A DNA stretch of 33,360 nt from JANSYP01 sp038751255 (GCA_038751255.1 JBCDGN010000040.1:1-33360), one strand, 5' to 3'. Shown: positions 1 to 7,522, numbered from the stretch's first letter. The notes: generated by a model not told the origin, from the letters alone. Numbers and translations are program-made.

Positions 1-1467
1 CCGGAAGGGGAGGTCATTCTGTGTCGCTGCGAAGAGATTGCGGTTTCCACAGTTGAGGCTGCGATCTCCGCTGGCGCACAGGATCCCGCCGAACTCAAAC
101 GAAGGACCAGGGTCGGTATGGGGCGCTGCCAGGGACGCTATTGCCTGCCCCAAGTAATGCGCTTTCTGAATGCAGCCGGGCATCCTCCGGCCGTGGAGGC
201 ACTTTCGGCCCCTCAAATCCCTGCGCGCCCCGTTGTGTTGGGTCGCTTGGCGCTCGAGAAACCTGAATGGGGCGGTCACCGTCAGAGCGCTCCGTCCATC
301 AGACCGCCGAGACAGTCGATGCGCCGATTGCGCGCGCATGCGGCGGATCTTGTCATCATCGGCGGCGGGATCACTGGAATAACCGCGGCGCTCTACGCTG
401 CACGCGCGGGTGCATCGGTCGTCTGCCTGGACCGTGGGCGGGTGAATGGCGAGGCGTCTGGCGGGAATGCAGGCAGTCTGCATATGCAACTTTTGTCCTG
501 GGATTTTGGCGGAAAGGCGGTTGGCGACGGCGATCTACAACTGCGCACTCTACCGCTGCAGCAAGAGTCCATCGCGCTTTGGCGCGCGCTAGAGCAAGAC
601 CTCGCTCAGGATTTTGAAATGCAGATGACCGGCGGGATGATGGTCGCCGAAGATGACGCGCAGATCGCTTTCCTAGAAGACAAGGTCAATGCAGAAACGC
701 GTGTCGGTATCCAGTCTGAAGTCATTGACGCCGCGCGGATCCGGCAGATCATGCCCGCGGTTGCGGACCGGATTGTCGCTGCGGCCTGGTGCCCTGAAGA
801 GGGCAAAATCAATCCGCTGGCTGCAACCCCACTGCTCGCAGAGGCCGCGCGCTCTGCCGGTGCGTTGATTGAAGAGTTTGCCTCGGTCACGGGAATTGCG
901 CGAGACGGCGGTGCTTATGAGATCGCGACAACGCGGGGTCACATCCGCGCGCGGCGCATCCTAATCGCCGCTGGCGGTTGGTCCCGCCAGGTTGCCCAGA
1001 TGCTTGGGGTGGACTTGCCAATTCGCGGTGCCCCCCTGCAAATGGTGGTCACAGCACCTGGGCCAACGCTGGTGCCCTGTCTTCTTGCCCATGCAGATCG
1101 GCATATCACCATGAAACAGGCCGCCTCTGGGTCTGTCATCATCGGAGGCGCTTGGCCCGCTCAGATTGCACCTTCAGGCTATGCCGAGATCCTACCCGAA
1201 AGCATGGAGGGCAGTCTTTGGGTTGCCGCTCATACTGTCCCACAACTGGGAAGCTTGCAGGTCATCCGCAGTTGGGCTGCAATGAACATCGATATTGATG
1301 GCGCGCCGCTCATTGGTCCGATCCCGGGGCTGGACGGCGTCAGCGTGGCCGCCACCGCGAATGGCTACACGCTTGGTCCTTTGATGGGACGCGAAGCAGC
1401 GCAAGCCGCGCTTTCCGGACGGGTCCGACAAGACCTTGATGCCTTCTCAATGGCGCGCTTTATCTGA
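1..1467 (+). CDS. [2Fe-2S] BFD-type segment fused in frame to a DAO-type FAD oxidoreductase (5' truncated by window)
   Basis: The frame is open from base 1. The first ~55 codons show the BFD-like [2Fe-2S] pattern: CRCEE near the start, then about 35 residues later GMGRCQGRYC, giving four candidate Cys ligands. This normally ends the FAD/NAD(P) subunit of hydrogen-cyanide-synthase-, opine-oxidase- or hydroxyproline-dehydrogenase-like enzymes. Without a stop, the frame continues through a short linker (LEKPEWGGHR) into a complete DAO-type flavoprotein of about 380 residues. That part has the Rossmann motif DLVIIGGGITG, a FAD-site segment with EASGGNAGS, and a C-terminal ATANGYTLGPLMG. An ATG at 319 would start the DAO subunit alone, with only a weak GAGAC upstream. 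So this is either a genuine fusion or two subunits whose separating stop was lost. The substrate is probably an amino acid, imino acid or opine, but is not determined. The electron path would run from the DAO flavin via [2Fe-2S] to the upstream partner. Confidence 0.8.
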   Translation, partial: PEGEVILCRCEEIAVSTVEAAISAGAQDPAELKRRTRVGMGRCQGRYCLPQVMRFLNAAGHPPAVEALSAPQIPARPVVLGRLALEKPEWGGHRQSAPSIRPPRQSMRRLRAHAADLVIIGGGITGITAALYAARAGASVVCLDRGRVNGEASGGNAGSLHMQLLSWDFGGKAVGDGDLQLRTLPLQQESIALWRALEQDLAQDFEMQMTGGMMVAEDDAQIAFLEDKVNAETRVGIQSEVIDAARIRQIMPAVADRIVAAAWCPEEGKINPLAATPLLAEAARSAGALIEEFASVTGIARDGGAYEIATTRGHIRARRILIAAGGWSRQVAQMLGVDLPIRGAPLQMVVTAPGPTLVPCLLAHADRHITMKQAASGSVIIGGAWPAQIAPSGYAEILPESMEGSLWVAAHTVPQLGSLQVIRSWAAMNIDIDGAPLIGPIPGLDGVSVAATANGYTLGPLMGREAAQAALSGRVRQDLDAFSMARFI

Positions 1468-1904
1468 GCAAGTCATACGGATCTGATGTTACCGGCATGC
1501 GGACACAACCCGTGCCGTTTTCGTTGTAGGTGTTTGGTCTCGCCGATCCTACGACCTTGGAGCGATCCCCGTCACAGTGATGTGGCAGCGCAGTCCTTGA
1601 ACCGATTGAGCAAGTTGAGAACAGTGTTTCTTGTCTTCCGCCGATGCGGCGTTCTCGATCAGAGGTGCGGGCTAATGCATACGATCATATGTTCAACCGG
1701 CGGGGCGATGCTGGATTGACCAAATCTCCTCGATATTTGCCTTAAATGGATTACGGCGTCACCGCCGTAGCCTTCGCATGACATGACGCGTGTTCCGGTG
1801 TCGCCTCTGCATTCGTGCAAAACTGAAGAGGCGACCCAGTGATGTTTTCTCGGCTAACCGCCTGCCAAAGGGCAATCTCAGTGGCTTACCAGTGCACCAA
1901 GACC
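1468..1904. other. Intergenic stretch without convincing gene
   Basis: This 437-bp stretch lies between the 3' end of the plus-strand oxidoreductase and the 3' end of the minus-strand STAS gene, so the flanking genes converge. Short open frames here have no recognisable domain and poor composition. The only clear structure is a perfect hairpin: TACGGCG (1752-1758), loop TCAC, CGCCGTA (1763-1769). It has no T-run, so a terminator role is possible but weak. Confidence 0.5.
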
Positions 1905-2243
1905 TCACGCAGCGATATCTGATTGAGCTTCTGAGCGTTGCTGAACCTCGATCAGATGATCGTAGCCGGCCCCCTCAAGAATTGCCGCGAATTCATGTGA
2001 CGCATCATAGATTAAGAGTTTTTCACCTGTCTTCGCATGAAGCATTTTCGCAGAGACAATCAACGCCCGGCACCCTGCGCGCGTTGCCTGCGTCACTGCT
2101 TCCATGTTTACGATGACCTTGCCTGGACCCAGTGACCCGAGCCCAACAATCGCGTCATAGATGGAGCCCGCGCCTACGCTATCGAGTCGGCCGTAGAGCC
2201 TCACGCTGTTGTAAGGCCCCACATTTTCAATGCTAATGTTCAT
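1905..2243 (-). CDS. STAS-domain protein (anti-sigma-factor-antagonist-like)
   Basis: A 112-residue single-domain protein. The pattern is STAS-like: an N-terminal strand (MNISIENVGPYNSVRLYGRLD), a central strand (KVIVNMEAV) followed by the helix start TRAGCRALIVSA, and a terminal segment with FAAILEGAGYD. The ATG at 2243 is chosen because a GGAGG lies 9 bases upstream on the minus strand and the STAS fold begins at this Met; longer upstream extensions lack support. At the usual phospho-switch (Ser-Ser-x-Gly in antagonists) this protein reads ATRAG, so phosphorylation control may be absent or altered. Family knowledge: such proteins bind anti-sigma or partner kinases. The gene overlaps the preceding DUF1127 gene by 11 bases, implying co-translation. 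No anti-sigma kinase gene is visible nearby. Confidence 0.7.
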   Translation of the reverse strand: MNISIENVGPYNSVRLYGRLDSVGAGSIYDAIVGLGSLGPGKVIVNMEAVTQATRAGCRALIVSAKMLHAKTGEKLLIYDASHEFAAILEGAGYDHLIEVQQRSEAQSDIAA

Positions 2244-2601
2244 GCGTGGGAACCTCCCGATGTTCGGGTGTCGAGGCAAATTCTCTCGCGACTGCATCCT
2301 GCTCCAAAGCACGTTTGGAGGCCACGATGGTCAAGCCTTCGATGGATAGATCTGACCTGCACAGCCCTATGTCAGCGAGCTCGTAATCGCTCATCTTGGT
2401 AAGCTCGTCGAGTGTACGCCTGTTTCGGCCAATGTCTGATAGGGTCTGCTTTAGCGCGCACAGCGCCTTATGCACTCTTTGGACCGTGCCACCGATCCTT
2501 GTGCTGAAGAAGCGCTCTGAGGCGTCGAATGCCATCAGGTGTTTAGGTCGCCTAACGTGCACTGCCGCTTCGATCATTAGACCATTGTTCTTAGTAACCA
2601 T
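2233..2601 (-). CDS. DUF1127 domain protein
   Basis: About 122 residues from the ATG at 2601. The C-terminal half contains RNRRTLDELTKMSDYELADIGLCRSDL, broken here as RNRRTLDELTKM and SDYELADIGLCRSDL, which is the DUF1127 signature (R-x-L-x-x-L-x-D-x-x-L-x-D-I-G-x-x-R). DUF1127 proteins are small alphaproteobacterial proteins; some bind RNA or affect phosphate, nitrogen or stress responses, but no role can be assigned here. The N-terminal ~60 residues extend beyond the minimal domain. A TTG at 2628 in the same frame could extend the product by 9 residues. The gene ends inside the downstream STAS gene (11-base overlap), so the two probably form one transcription unit reading left. Confidence 0.7.
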   Translation of the reverse strand: MVTKNNGLMIEAAVHVRRPKHLMAFDASERFFSTRIGGTVQRVHKALCALKQTLSDIGRNRRTLDELTKMSDYELADIGLCRSDLSIEGLTIVASKRALEQDAVAREFASTPEHREVPTHEH

Positions 2602-2787
2602 TTCTGCTTCCAATCCATGGGATATCAATCCGTTGCATCTTCATGCCACGGTGACCCCGGGGCGAAAACCAGGGGTGTTTTCATCGGTTTGCGATGTGGC
2701 TCACCTCGTGAACCTGCACGGGGTTGTAAGCCCGAGAGTTCACGAGGGGGTCTCGTTTGAATTGCATTCGCAAAGAATATTTCGCGC

Positions 2788-2811
2788 GATTTTCGGATTT
2801 CCGCGAAAATC
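2788..2811. promoter_or_regulatory. 24-bp dyad upstream of the decayed Lrp/AsnC gene
   Basis: Left arm GATTTTCGGA, spacer TTTC, right arm CGCGAAAATC; 8 of 10 arm positions pair. The same 24-bp architecture with related half-sites lies upstream of the intact regulator at 3550-3573. Lrp/AsnC proteins bind short AT-rich imperfect dyads and commonly autoregulate, so this is read as an operator (inference). Confidence 0.5.
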
Positions 2812-2841
2812 TCGCAGATGAGTGTATTCGGAGCACGTTCC

Positions 2842-3063
2842 GTGGAAGGGCCTGATAGCTTTGACTGAAAAATCCTCGCATCGGTCGAGGTCAATGCACG
2901 TCAAACCGGTTCCCAGTTGTCAGAAGGGATCGGATTGTCGCCGGCCACTTGCTTGCGTCGCCTTCAATGCCTGAAAAAAGTTGGAGCCATTGAGCGTGAG
3001 GTTGCAGTGATCAGCCCGATCGGCACGCGCAAGGGCACACAGATATTTGCGTTGGAGCGTTAG
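2842..3063 (+). pseudogene. Decayed Lrp/AsnC regulator (HTH half only, internal TGA)
   Basis: Read in one frame from the GTG at 2842, this aligns with the N-terminal half of the intact regulator at 3616. D-S-F-D-stop-K-I-L here corresponds to D-A-F-D-H-R-L-L there, and LSEGIGLSPATCLRR to LSEKLGLSRAACLRR. Over the 34-residue recognition-helix block, 23 positions are identical. A TGA at 2866-2868 interrupts the frame at a position that is often Arg in the family, so a single C-to-T change of CGA would explain it. The frame stops at TAG 3061 after ~73 codons, before the ligand-binding RAM domain. It is therefore doubly broken: nonsense codon plus loss of the C-terminal half. A weak GGAG lies 9 bases before the GTG. 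Confidence 0.75.
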
Positions 3064-3549
3064 TGAAAAGCTTCGGCAGCCATCCCGATGTCGAGCGTGT
3101 ATGGTGAGTCACCAGAGAGGCAGACGTCTTGATGTTTGTGAACTGTGAGTCGATGGGTGCATTTTCTGACTCTGCGGACACTTTTTTGCTTCAGACGCCT
3201 GTTGATGGATTACTGAGCCCCGTCGTTCTAGAGGAGCAGGCGAACGAAGAAGTCGAAAGCCGCTAGCAGCCGTTCGCGGCCAATTTTCCCATGGAACGGT
3301 TTGGCTTGAAGTTGCCTTGTTCAGAGGCACAATTTCGCATTGTCCCGTGTCTTGCGCGCCCGTCTGGACTGCGGCGAAAGCACGGCTGAGGCCTGACTGA
3401 CATCTGCGCCCGCGAATGCCGCCTGATAGGGTGTTAGCAAATCGGTTCCGTAGTGTCCAAGTGCCACCGGGGCAGATACTACCGGGACCACATGAATAGT
3501 GACCAGTAGTTGATCTCAGTCTATCTTCATGTTTGCGACCAAGTCTTAT
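3064..3549. other. Intergenic stretch between decayed and intact Lrp genes
   Basis: About 490 bp without a recognisable gene. On the minus strand near 3230-3310 a short frame (KPFHGKIGRERLLAAF and onward) has protein-like composition but no recognisable family and no start context. It may be debris from the event that removed the 3' half of the decayed Lrp gene. Confidence 0.4.
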
Positions 3550-3573
3550 AATTTCCGCATTTTTGCGAAAATT
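3550..3573. promoter_or_regulatory. 24-bp dyad operator candidate upstream of lrp/asnC-family gene
   Basis: Left arm AATTTCCGCA, spacer TTTT, right arm TGCGAAAATT; 9 of 10 arm positions pair. It ends 42 bp before the ATG of the regulator gene, a sensible place for an autoregulatory site. A related 24-bp dyad lies in front of the decayed twin (2788-2811). The role is inferred. Confidence 0.6.
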
Positions 3574-3615
3574 TCTAGAGAAATGCGAGCATTATACTTC
3601 AAACTGGAGGTATAG

Positions 3616-4068
3616 ATGGACGAACTAGATGCATTCGATCACCGCTTGCTTGAGCTTTTGGTGGTCGATAGTCGACTAACTGGCGATGACCTTTCAGAGA
3701 AGCTCGGGCTGTCACGCGCCGCATGCCTGCGTCGGGTACAGCGGCTTCGCAAGATCGGCGCAATTGCACGCGAAGTGGCGGTCGTTGCCCCCAAGTTTCA
3801 AGGCCCAACGACGCGGGTCATCGTGCTGTTGTCTATCAGCCGCGAAAACCCACAGCGAATTGATATCTTGAACCAAAAACTGCGGCGTCTTCCGGAGATC
3901 GAGCGGATCTTCTACGTCACCGGGAAAGCGGATCTTGCCATCATCGTCCGCTGCGCCTCGATGGAGGACTATGCAACGTTCACCGAGACGCATCTGTTCG
4001 AACCTCCGCTCAAGGGATTTGAGAGCATTATGGTTTTGCGGGAACTGACCAAGGAGTTTGACGAGTAG
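3616..4068 (+). CDS. Lrp/AsnC-family transcriptional regulator
   Basis: A 150-residue protein of normal family length. The N-terminal winged-helix DNA-binding part (about residues 4-60) begins with the family pattern LDAFDHRLLELL and contains the recognition segment LSRAACLRRVQRLRKIGAI. The C-terminal RAM/ligand domain (about 65-150) includes IERIFYVTGKADLAIIVRC, a typical RAM core, and ends in LRELTKEFDE. The ATG at 3616 has a GGAGG six bases upstream. Such regulators respond to amino acids and often control neighbouring catabolic or transport genes. Here the right-hand neighbourhood has been replaced by transposase and integrase debris, so the original target may be gone, unless it is the minus-strand remnant at 4146. 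The upstream 24-bp dyad suggests autoregulation. Confidence 0.9.
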   Translation: MDELDAFDHRLLELLVVDSRLTGDDLSEKLGLSRAACLRRVQRLRKIGAIAREVAVVAPKFQGPTTRVIVLLSISRENPQRIDILNQKLRRLPEIERIFYVTGKADLAIIVRCASMEDYATFTETHLFEPPLKGFESIMVLRELTKEFDE

Positions 4069-4145
4069 GGCGTTTGCGCGATCAAACCAGCGGGACATTG
4101 GGTCTATCGACCCCGTCGCTTGGCGACCCGCTCGTCAAGCTTCCA

Positions 4146-4385
4146 TTAAGCCTTGAGGTCTTGTGTCTGGATCAAAGGCAATCTGATGCTCTCGCTTAAA
4201 CGCTCATTTCGAAAGCCACCTTGTCCGGAGAGATATCCCAATCCGACATCTGTACCCAAGATCAAGCCCGCCCCGCAGTTGTCCAGCCAACCACACAGCC
4301 CGGCGCTATTGAAAGACCCAGCAATACCAAGCATGATTTCCATCCCTGGCGGCTTCCTTGAGTTCATGCAGTCAAGAGATGTCGG
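4146..4385 (-). pseudogene. Possible 3' remnant of an unidentified gene
   Basis: On the minus strand a frame reads into a stop at 4146 with protein-like, Gly-rich composition, e.g. GMEIMLGIAGSFNSAG, TDVGLGYLSGQGGFRNE and a terminal RLPLIQTQDLKA. The opposite strand in this stretch looks like a shadow. Upstream (higher coordinates) the same frame runs into the antisense of an IS630-type transposase, so the 5' part of any real gene has been lost. I do not recognise the family. Its position, convergent with the Lrp/AsnC regulator, would fit an amino-acid-related gene, but that is speculation. Confidence 0.3.
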
Positions 4386-4401
4386 TTGCAACCAGCTGCC
4401 T

Positions 4402-4710
4402 ATCCTCGACGTGCTGGTCCCAAAGATCGAACCAGGCACGGTTGTCATCCTCGACACCCTCGCCACGCATTGGAACACGGACCCCGCGCAGGCCTTACGC
4501 GACCGCGGCTGCTGGTTGCTATATCTGCCGCCGTACTCACCCGATCTGAACCCCATCGAACAAGCATTCTCGAAGCGGAAAGCCCACTTGCGAAAGATCG
4601 GGGCAAGAACCATCACCGAGGTCTTCAAGGCCATCGGATCAATCTGCGATCTCTACACTCCAGAAGACTACTGGAACTACTTCAAGGCTGCCGGATATGT
4701 CTCAGGTTAA
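4402..4710 (+). mobile_element. IS630-family transposase, C-terminal remnant
   Basis: The frame ending at TAA 4708-4710 carries the conserved end of an IS630-type DDE transposase. It shows VLVPKIEPGTVVILDTLATH with the second catalytic Asp (codon at 4453), then LYLPPYSPDLNPIEQAFSK with the catalytic Glu (codon at 4558), and the terminal YWNYFKAAGYVSG. The N-terminal HTH and the first catalytic Asp are missing; sequence to the left of ~4400 is unrelated. It is therefore a dead fragment, roughly the last third of the usual gene. It abuts an integrase fragment on its right. Confidence 0.8.
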
Positions 4711-4725
4711 TGTCGAAACGCTTTA

Positions 4726-5097
4726 GGCGAGGCCGCGATCCGGCATCTCGCCAGGCTGCGAAAACGCCGCCGGTCCGACCGTCTCTTCCCGGCGCAGCAC
4801 GGCGCGAAGCCCCATCGCACCTCAGTCGATGCCGCCTGGCGGAGCTTCAAATGCGCGGCGGGTCTGCCGCCTGACCTCCGGCTCCATGATTTCCGGCACG
4901 CATACGCGTCCCACACCATCCTCGCCGGAGAAACCTTGCACACGACCGGAAAACTACGCGGCCATTCCTCCCCTGACAGCGCAAAACCTTATGACCATCT
5001 TGATGCCGGCATGCTGGCCAGGGTTACTTCAATAGCGCAAGTATTCCTCGATGTGTCGAACAGAAGACTGAAGTTCGCGGTATCGAGAGCGCCGTGA
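4726..5097 (+). pseudogene. Phage-type tyrosine recombinase (integrase), C-terminal remnant
   Basis: The frame beginning just after the IS630 stop reads LGEAAIRHLARLRKRRRSD, then LFPAQHGAKPHR, then LRLHDFRHAYASHTILAG, then GKLRGHSS and KPYDHLD. This is the order of the catalytic half of tyrosine recombinases: the H-x-x-R box (HDFRH), the later His in the G-H motif, and a Tyr in the nucleophile position. The frame ends at TGA 5095-5097. The N-terminal core-binding domain and the first catalytic Arg region are absent, and there is no start codon with a ribosome site, so this is a fragment. Together with the IS630 remnant it marks an old integration site. Confidence 0.7.
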
Positions 5098-5115
5098 GAC
5101 TCAGTCAACCGGTCT

Positions 5116-5733
5116 CTAGTTTGGTTTTGGCGCGAACAAGAGCTTCAGAAATGTTCGAAACAGCATGATTTGCTCGGAGGCATTGTTGTGCTCTCGAAGC
5201 GCGCGTTGAAGGACCAAGCCGCCCTCGACCACCCCGGAGACCATATCGCCCAAGGCATCCATATTGACCGGCTCTCTAGGTTCGTATTTGGCGGCGATTT
5301 CTTCGAGCATCCCCCGGAAGCGTTTGCGCCACCCCAATATGGCTTGGCGGTTCAAATCTCGCACCCCCTCATCGAAGAGCCTGTCCTGGTAAGCCGTGGA
5401 GGCAATCACGCAGCCTGGGTGACCCTTGGGCATCTCCTCAAGCATTTCGGCCAGCAGCTTCAAGCCGATCAGCATACAGTGTAGCGGATCATCGTTCAGT
5501 TCGCGCGCGCGTGCAAAGAGATCGTCATAAAGCGCGTCTTCGGTTTCAATATAGCGCTCAAGCAGCGCGCGGGCCAAAGCGTTCTTGTCTTTGAAGTGGT
5601 AAAAGAATCCGCCGCGCGAAATCTCAGCGCCCGCCACAATCTCTTCGATCGAGGTGGCTTCAAACCCCTTGTCCAGAACCGCCGCCTCAGCAATATCGAG
5701 GATTCGGCTGCGCGTATCGACTTTCTGCTCCAA
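5116..5733 (-). CDS. TetR/AcrR-family transcriptional repressor
   Basis: A 205-residue protein of usual TetR length. The N-terminal helix-turn-helix (about residues 8-55) reads RSRILDIAEAAVLDKGFEATS, then IVAGAEISRGGFFYHFKDKNAL, the classic TetR pattern with G-x-F-Y-x-H-F. The rest (about 60-205) is the helical ligand/dimer domain. No ATG lies near the start; a TTG at 5733 with GGGAG seven bases upstream is the best start. It is divergent from the homocysteine methyltransferase-like gene at 5921 with 187 bp between them, so it probably represses that unit and itself. No clear operator palindrome was spotted in the gap. The inducer is unknown. Confidence 0.88.
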   Translation of the reverse strand: MEQKVDTRSRILDIAEAAVLDKGFEATSIEEIVAGAEISRGGFFYHFKDKNALARALLERYIETEDALYDDLFARARELNDDPLHCMLIGLKLLAEMLEEMPKGHPGCVIASTAYQDRLFDEGVRDLNRQAILGWRKRFRGMLEEIAAKYEPREPVNMDALGDMVSGVVEGGLVLQRALREHNNASEQIMLFRTFLKLLFAPKPN

Positions 5734-5920
5734 GTTCGGTCTCCCACTGTACCACGAGTCCAGTTGACCTTGCTTAGGCGAAAGATGGGCTCAGCGCGTT
5801 TCGGGTTACCCGCTGAAATTACAGCAAAAAGGCAACCGAAACAACCGGACCACGCGGCAACTATCTGGCGCACCGACGTTCGAAGTATCTCCTTGGCATC
5901 AACGAACAAGGACAGCTTCG

Positions 5921-6865
5921 ATGCGTATTCAGAAATTAATAGAAACCCGCCGTTTCTTCCTCTCGGACGGAGGATTGGAGACGTTCCTGATCTTCGACAA
6001 GGGTTATGACCTGCCCTGCTTTTCGGCGGCGGTTTTGCTGGACACCCATCAAGGCCAGGCTGATCTGCGGGCCTATTACGAACGCTTCATCGACATCGCG
6101 AAGGCCTCTGGTCGTGGCTATATCTTGGACGCACCAACATGGCGCGCTGGCACGGCTTGGGCAGGCCCGCTTGGTCTGACCCTCAAAGAAGCAATGGAGA
6201 CCAATCAAAGGGCTGTTTCCTTCGTGTCTGCGCTGCGGGTGGAGCATGAGACGGAAACCTGTCCGATCCTGATCAATGGGCTTGTTGGACCGGCCGGTGA
6301 CGCCTATGCGCCAGACGCCGAGATATCGGAGCAGGAAGCGCTGCTTGTTCATGCGCCGCAGATACATGCGCTCGGCAAGGCCGGGGTCGACATGATCAGC
6401 GCCATGACGCTCACACACGCAGGTGAAGCCATCGGCATCGTCCAGGCCGCGAAAGAAATCGACGTGCCAGTTGTGATTGCCTTTACGCTGGAAACCGACG
6501 GACATCTTCCATCAGGCCAGCCGCTTGGCGAAGCCATCGCCGAGGTCGATGCGGCAACCAACGGTGGCCCGCTCTACTACATGATCAACTGCGCGCATCC
6601 CGACCACTTCCGCGACGCCCTCGATAGCACCGCGGCTTGGACTCTGCGCATCGGCGGTATCCGGTCAAATGCGTCCCGTCAAAGCCATGCCGAACTGGAC
6701 GAAGCCGACGTTCTCGACGACGGCGATCCAGTTGAGCTTGGCAAGCTAAGCGCAGAGCTTCTCTCGCGCCTTCCGAACATCCGGGTATTGGGCGGGTGCT
6801 GCGGCACCGACCACCGGCATGTGGGCTGCATCGCGGGTCATGACCACCCGCCGACTGCCGCCTGA
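5921..6865 (+). CDS. Homocysteine S-methyltransferase family protein
   Basis: A 314-residue protein of normal length for the single-domain family. These enzymes use a zinc held by three Cys to move a methyl group from donors such as S-methylmethionine or betaine to homocysteine. The motifs are visible: the start LSDGGLETFLIF, then INCAHPDHF with Cys224, and GGCCGTDHRHV with Cys293 and Cys294 near the C-terminus, so the zinc triad is intact. The ATG at 5921 is preceded by AAGGA at suitable spacing. It lies downstream of the divergent TetR gene and 36 bp before an exported protein. The methyl donor and acceptor cannot be read from sequence; thiol detoxification or methionine salvage are options. 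Confidence 0.85.
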   Translation: MRIQKLIETRRFFLSDGGLETFLIFDKGYDLPCFSAAVLLDTHQGQADLRAYYERFIDIAKASGRGYILDAPTWRAGTAWAGPLGLTLKEAMETNQRAVSFVSALRVEHETETCPILINGLVGPAGDAYAPDAEISEQEALLVHAPQIHALGKAGVDMISAMTLTHAGEAIGIVQAAKEIDVPVVIAFTLETDGHLPSGQPLGEAIAEVDAATNGGPLYYMINCAHPDHFRDALDSTAAWTLRIGGIRSNASRQSHAELDEADVLDDGDPVELGKLSAELLSRLPNIRVLGGCCGTDHRHVGCIAGHDHPPTAA

Positions 6866-6901
6866 ACTCCTCTCAATCAAACCTCTCTGAAAGGACTTCT
6901 T

Positions 6902-7522
6902 ATGTCTAAGACACTCATCACCTCCACCGTCATCGCGCTGTCGCTGGCAACCTTCGCTTGGGCCGAGGCCCCCACCGCGTTTGACGTGGCTGAAGATCAC
7001 ACTCGCATCTTCATGTCTGCGCAACCCGTACACGAAAACGGCATGCCCGCGCATGGCAACGCCTTTGTCAGCCAAGGCTATATCTATCCCGAAGGCACGC
7101 TTGCCGATGGCACCGTTGGTGTCCTTGAAGATGGCAGCCCCGCCTTCCCCGACCTCGTTCTGGGCACTTGGACCTGCGATGGATATTTCGTTGGGGAAGG
7201 TGGCAACGCGACCACTGGCGTTTGGATCATCAGCCGCCAAACCTTTGCATTCAAAGATGGCGCGACCGTCGTGACGCAAGGCACCGAGATCGCAGATATC
7301 GGTCAGCCCAACCTGCGCCCGGTCACAGGGGCAACTGGCGACTTTGCCGAAATTGAGGGCGGGCTGATCCAGACAACCCTCGGGTTCAACGATTTCTGGG
7401 GCTTGAGCGCGACATACGAATTTGAAGCGCCCGAGATGGACGCCACAAAGGCACAGGACGCAGCTTTCGATCCCGATGGTTATCAGTCGATCGAGGTCGA
7501 TGAAAATGACCACTTGGAATGA
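6902..7522 (+). CDS. Exported protein of unknown function, possible allene-oxide-cyclase/dirigent-type barrel
   Basis: A 206-residue protein with a clear Sec signal peptide: basic start MSKTL, hydrophobic core TSTVIALSLATFAW, likely cleavage after AWA. The mature part is acidic and strand-rich. A segment in the middle, GTWTCDGYFVGEG followed by TGVWIISRQTF, then PVTGATGDFAEIEGG, resembles the repeating strands and T-G-x-x-G-x-F/Y-x-x-x-x-G turn of allene-oxide-cyclase/dirigent-like barrels; this is an impression, not a proven match. AAGGAC precedes the ATG at 6902. It follows the methyltransferase gene by 36 bp and is followed by a strong hairpin (7594-7618), so it probably closes a two-gene unit. 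Periplasmic location is inferred. Confidence 0.7.
   Translation: MSKTLITSTVIALSLATFAWAEAPTAFDVAEDHTRIFMSAQPVHENGMPAHGNAFVSQGYIYPEGTLADGTVGVLEDGSPAFPDLVLGTWTCDGYFVGEGGNATTGVWIISRQTFAFKDGATVVTQGTEIADIGQPNLRPVTGATGDFAEIEGGLIQTTLGFNDFWGLSATYEFEAPEMDATKAQDAAFDPDGYQSIEVDENDHLE

Noticed and set aside
1752..1769. TACGGCG hairpin as a regulatory RNA
   Set aside because: A single 7-bp stem without T-run or conserved surroundings does not support an RNA gene.
1486..2116. Two short plus-strand frames between the oxidoreductase and the STAS gene
   Set aside because: No domain, no ribosome site, and the second lies antisense to the STAS gene.
6746..7513. Minus-strand open frame of about 255 codons
   Set aside because: It spans the end of the methyltransferase gene and the exported-protein gene in antisense; the plus-strand genes have ribosome sites, motifs and a signal peptide.
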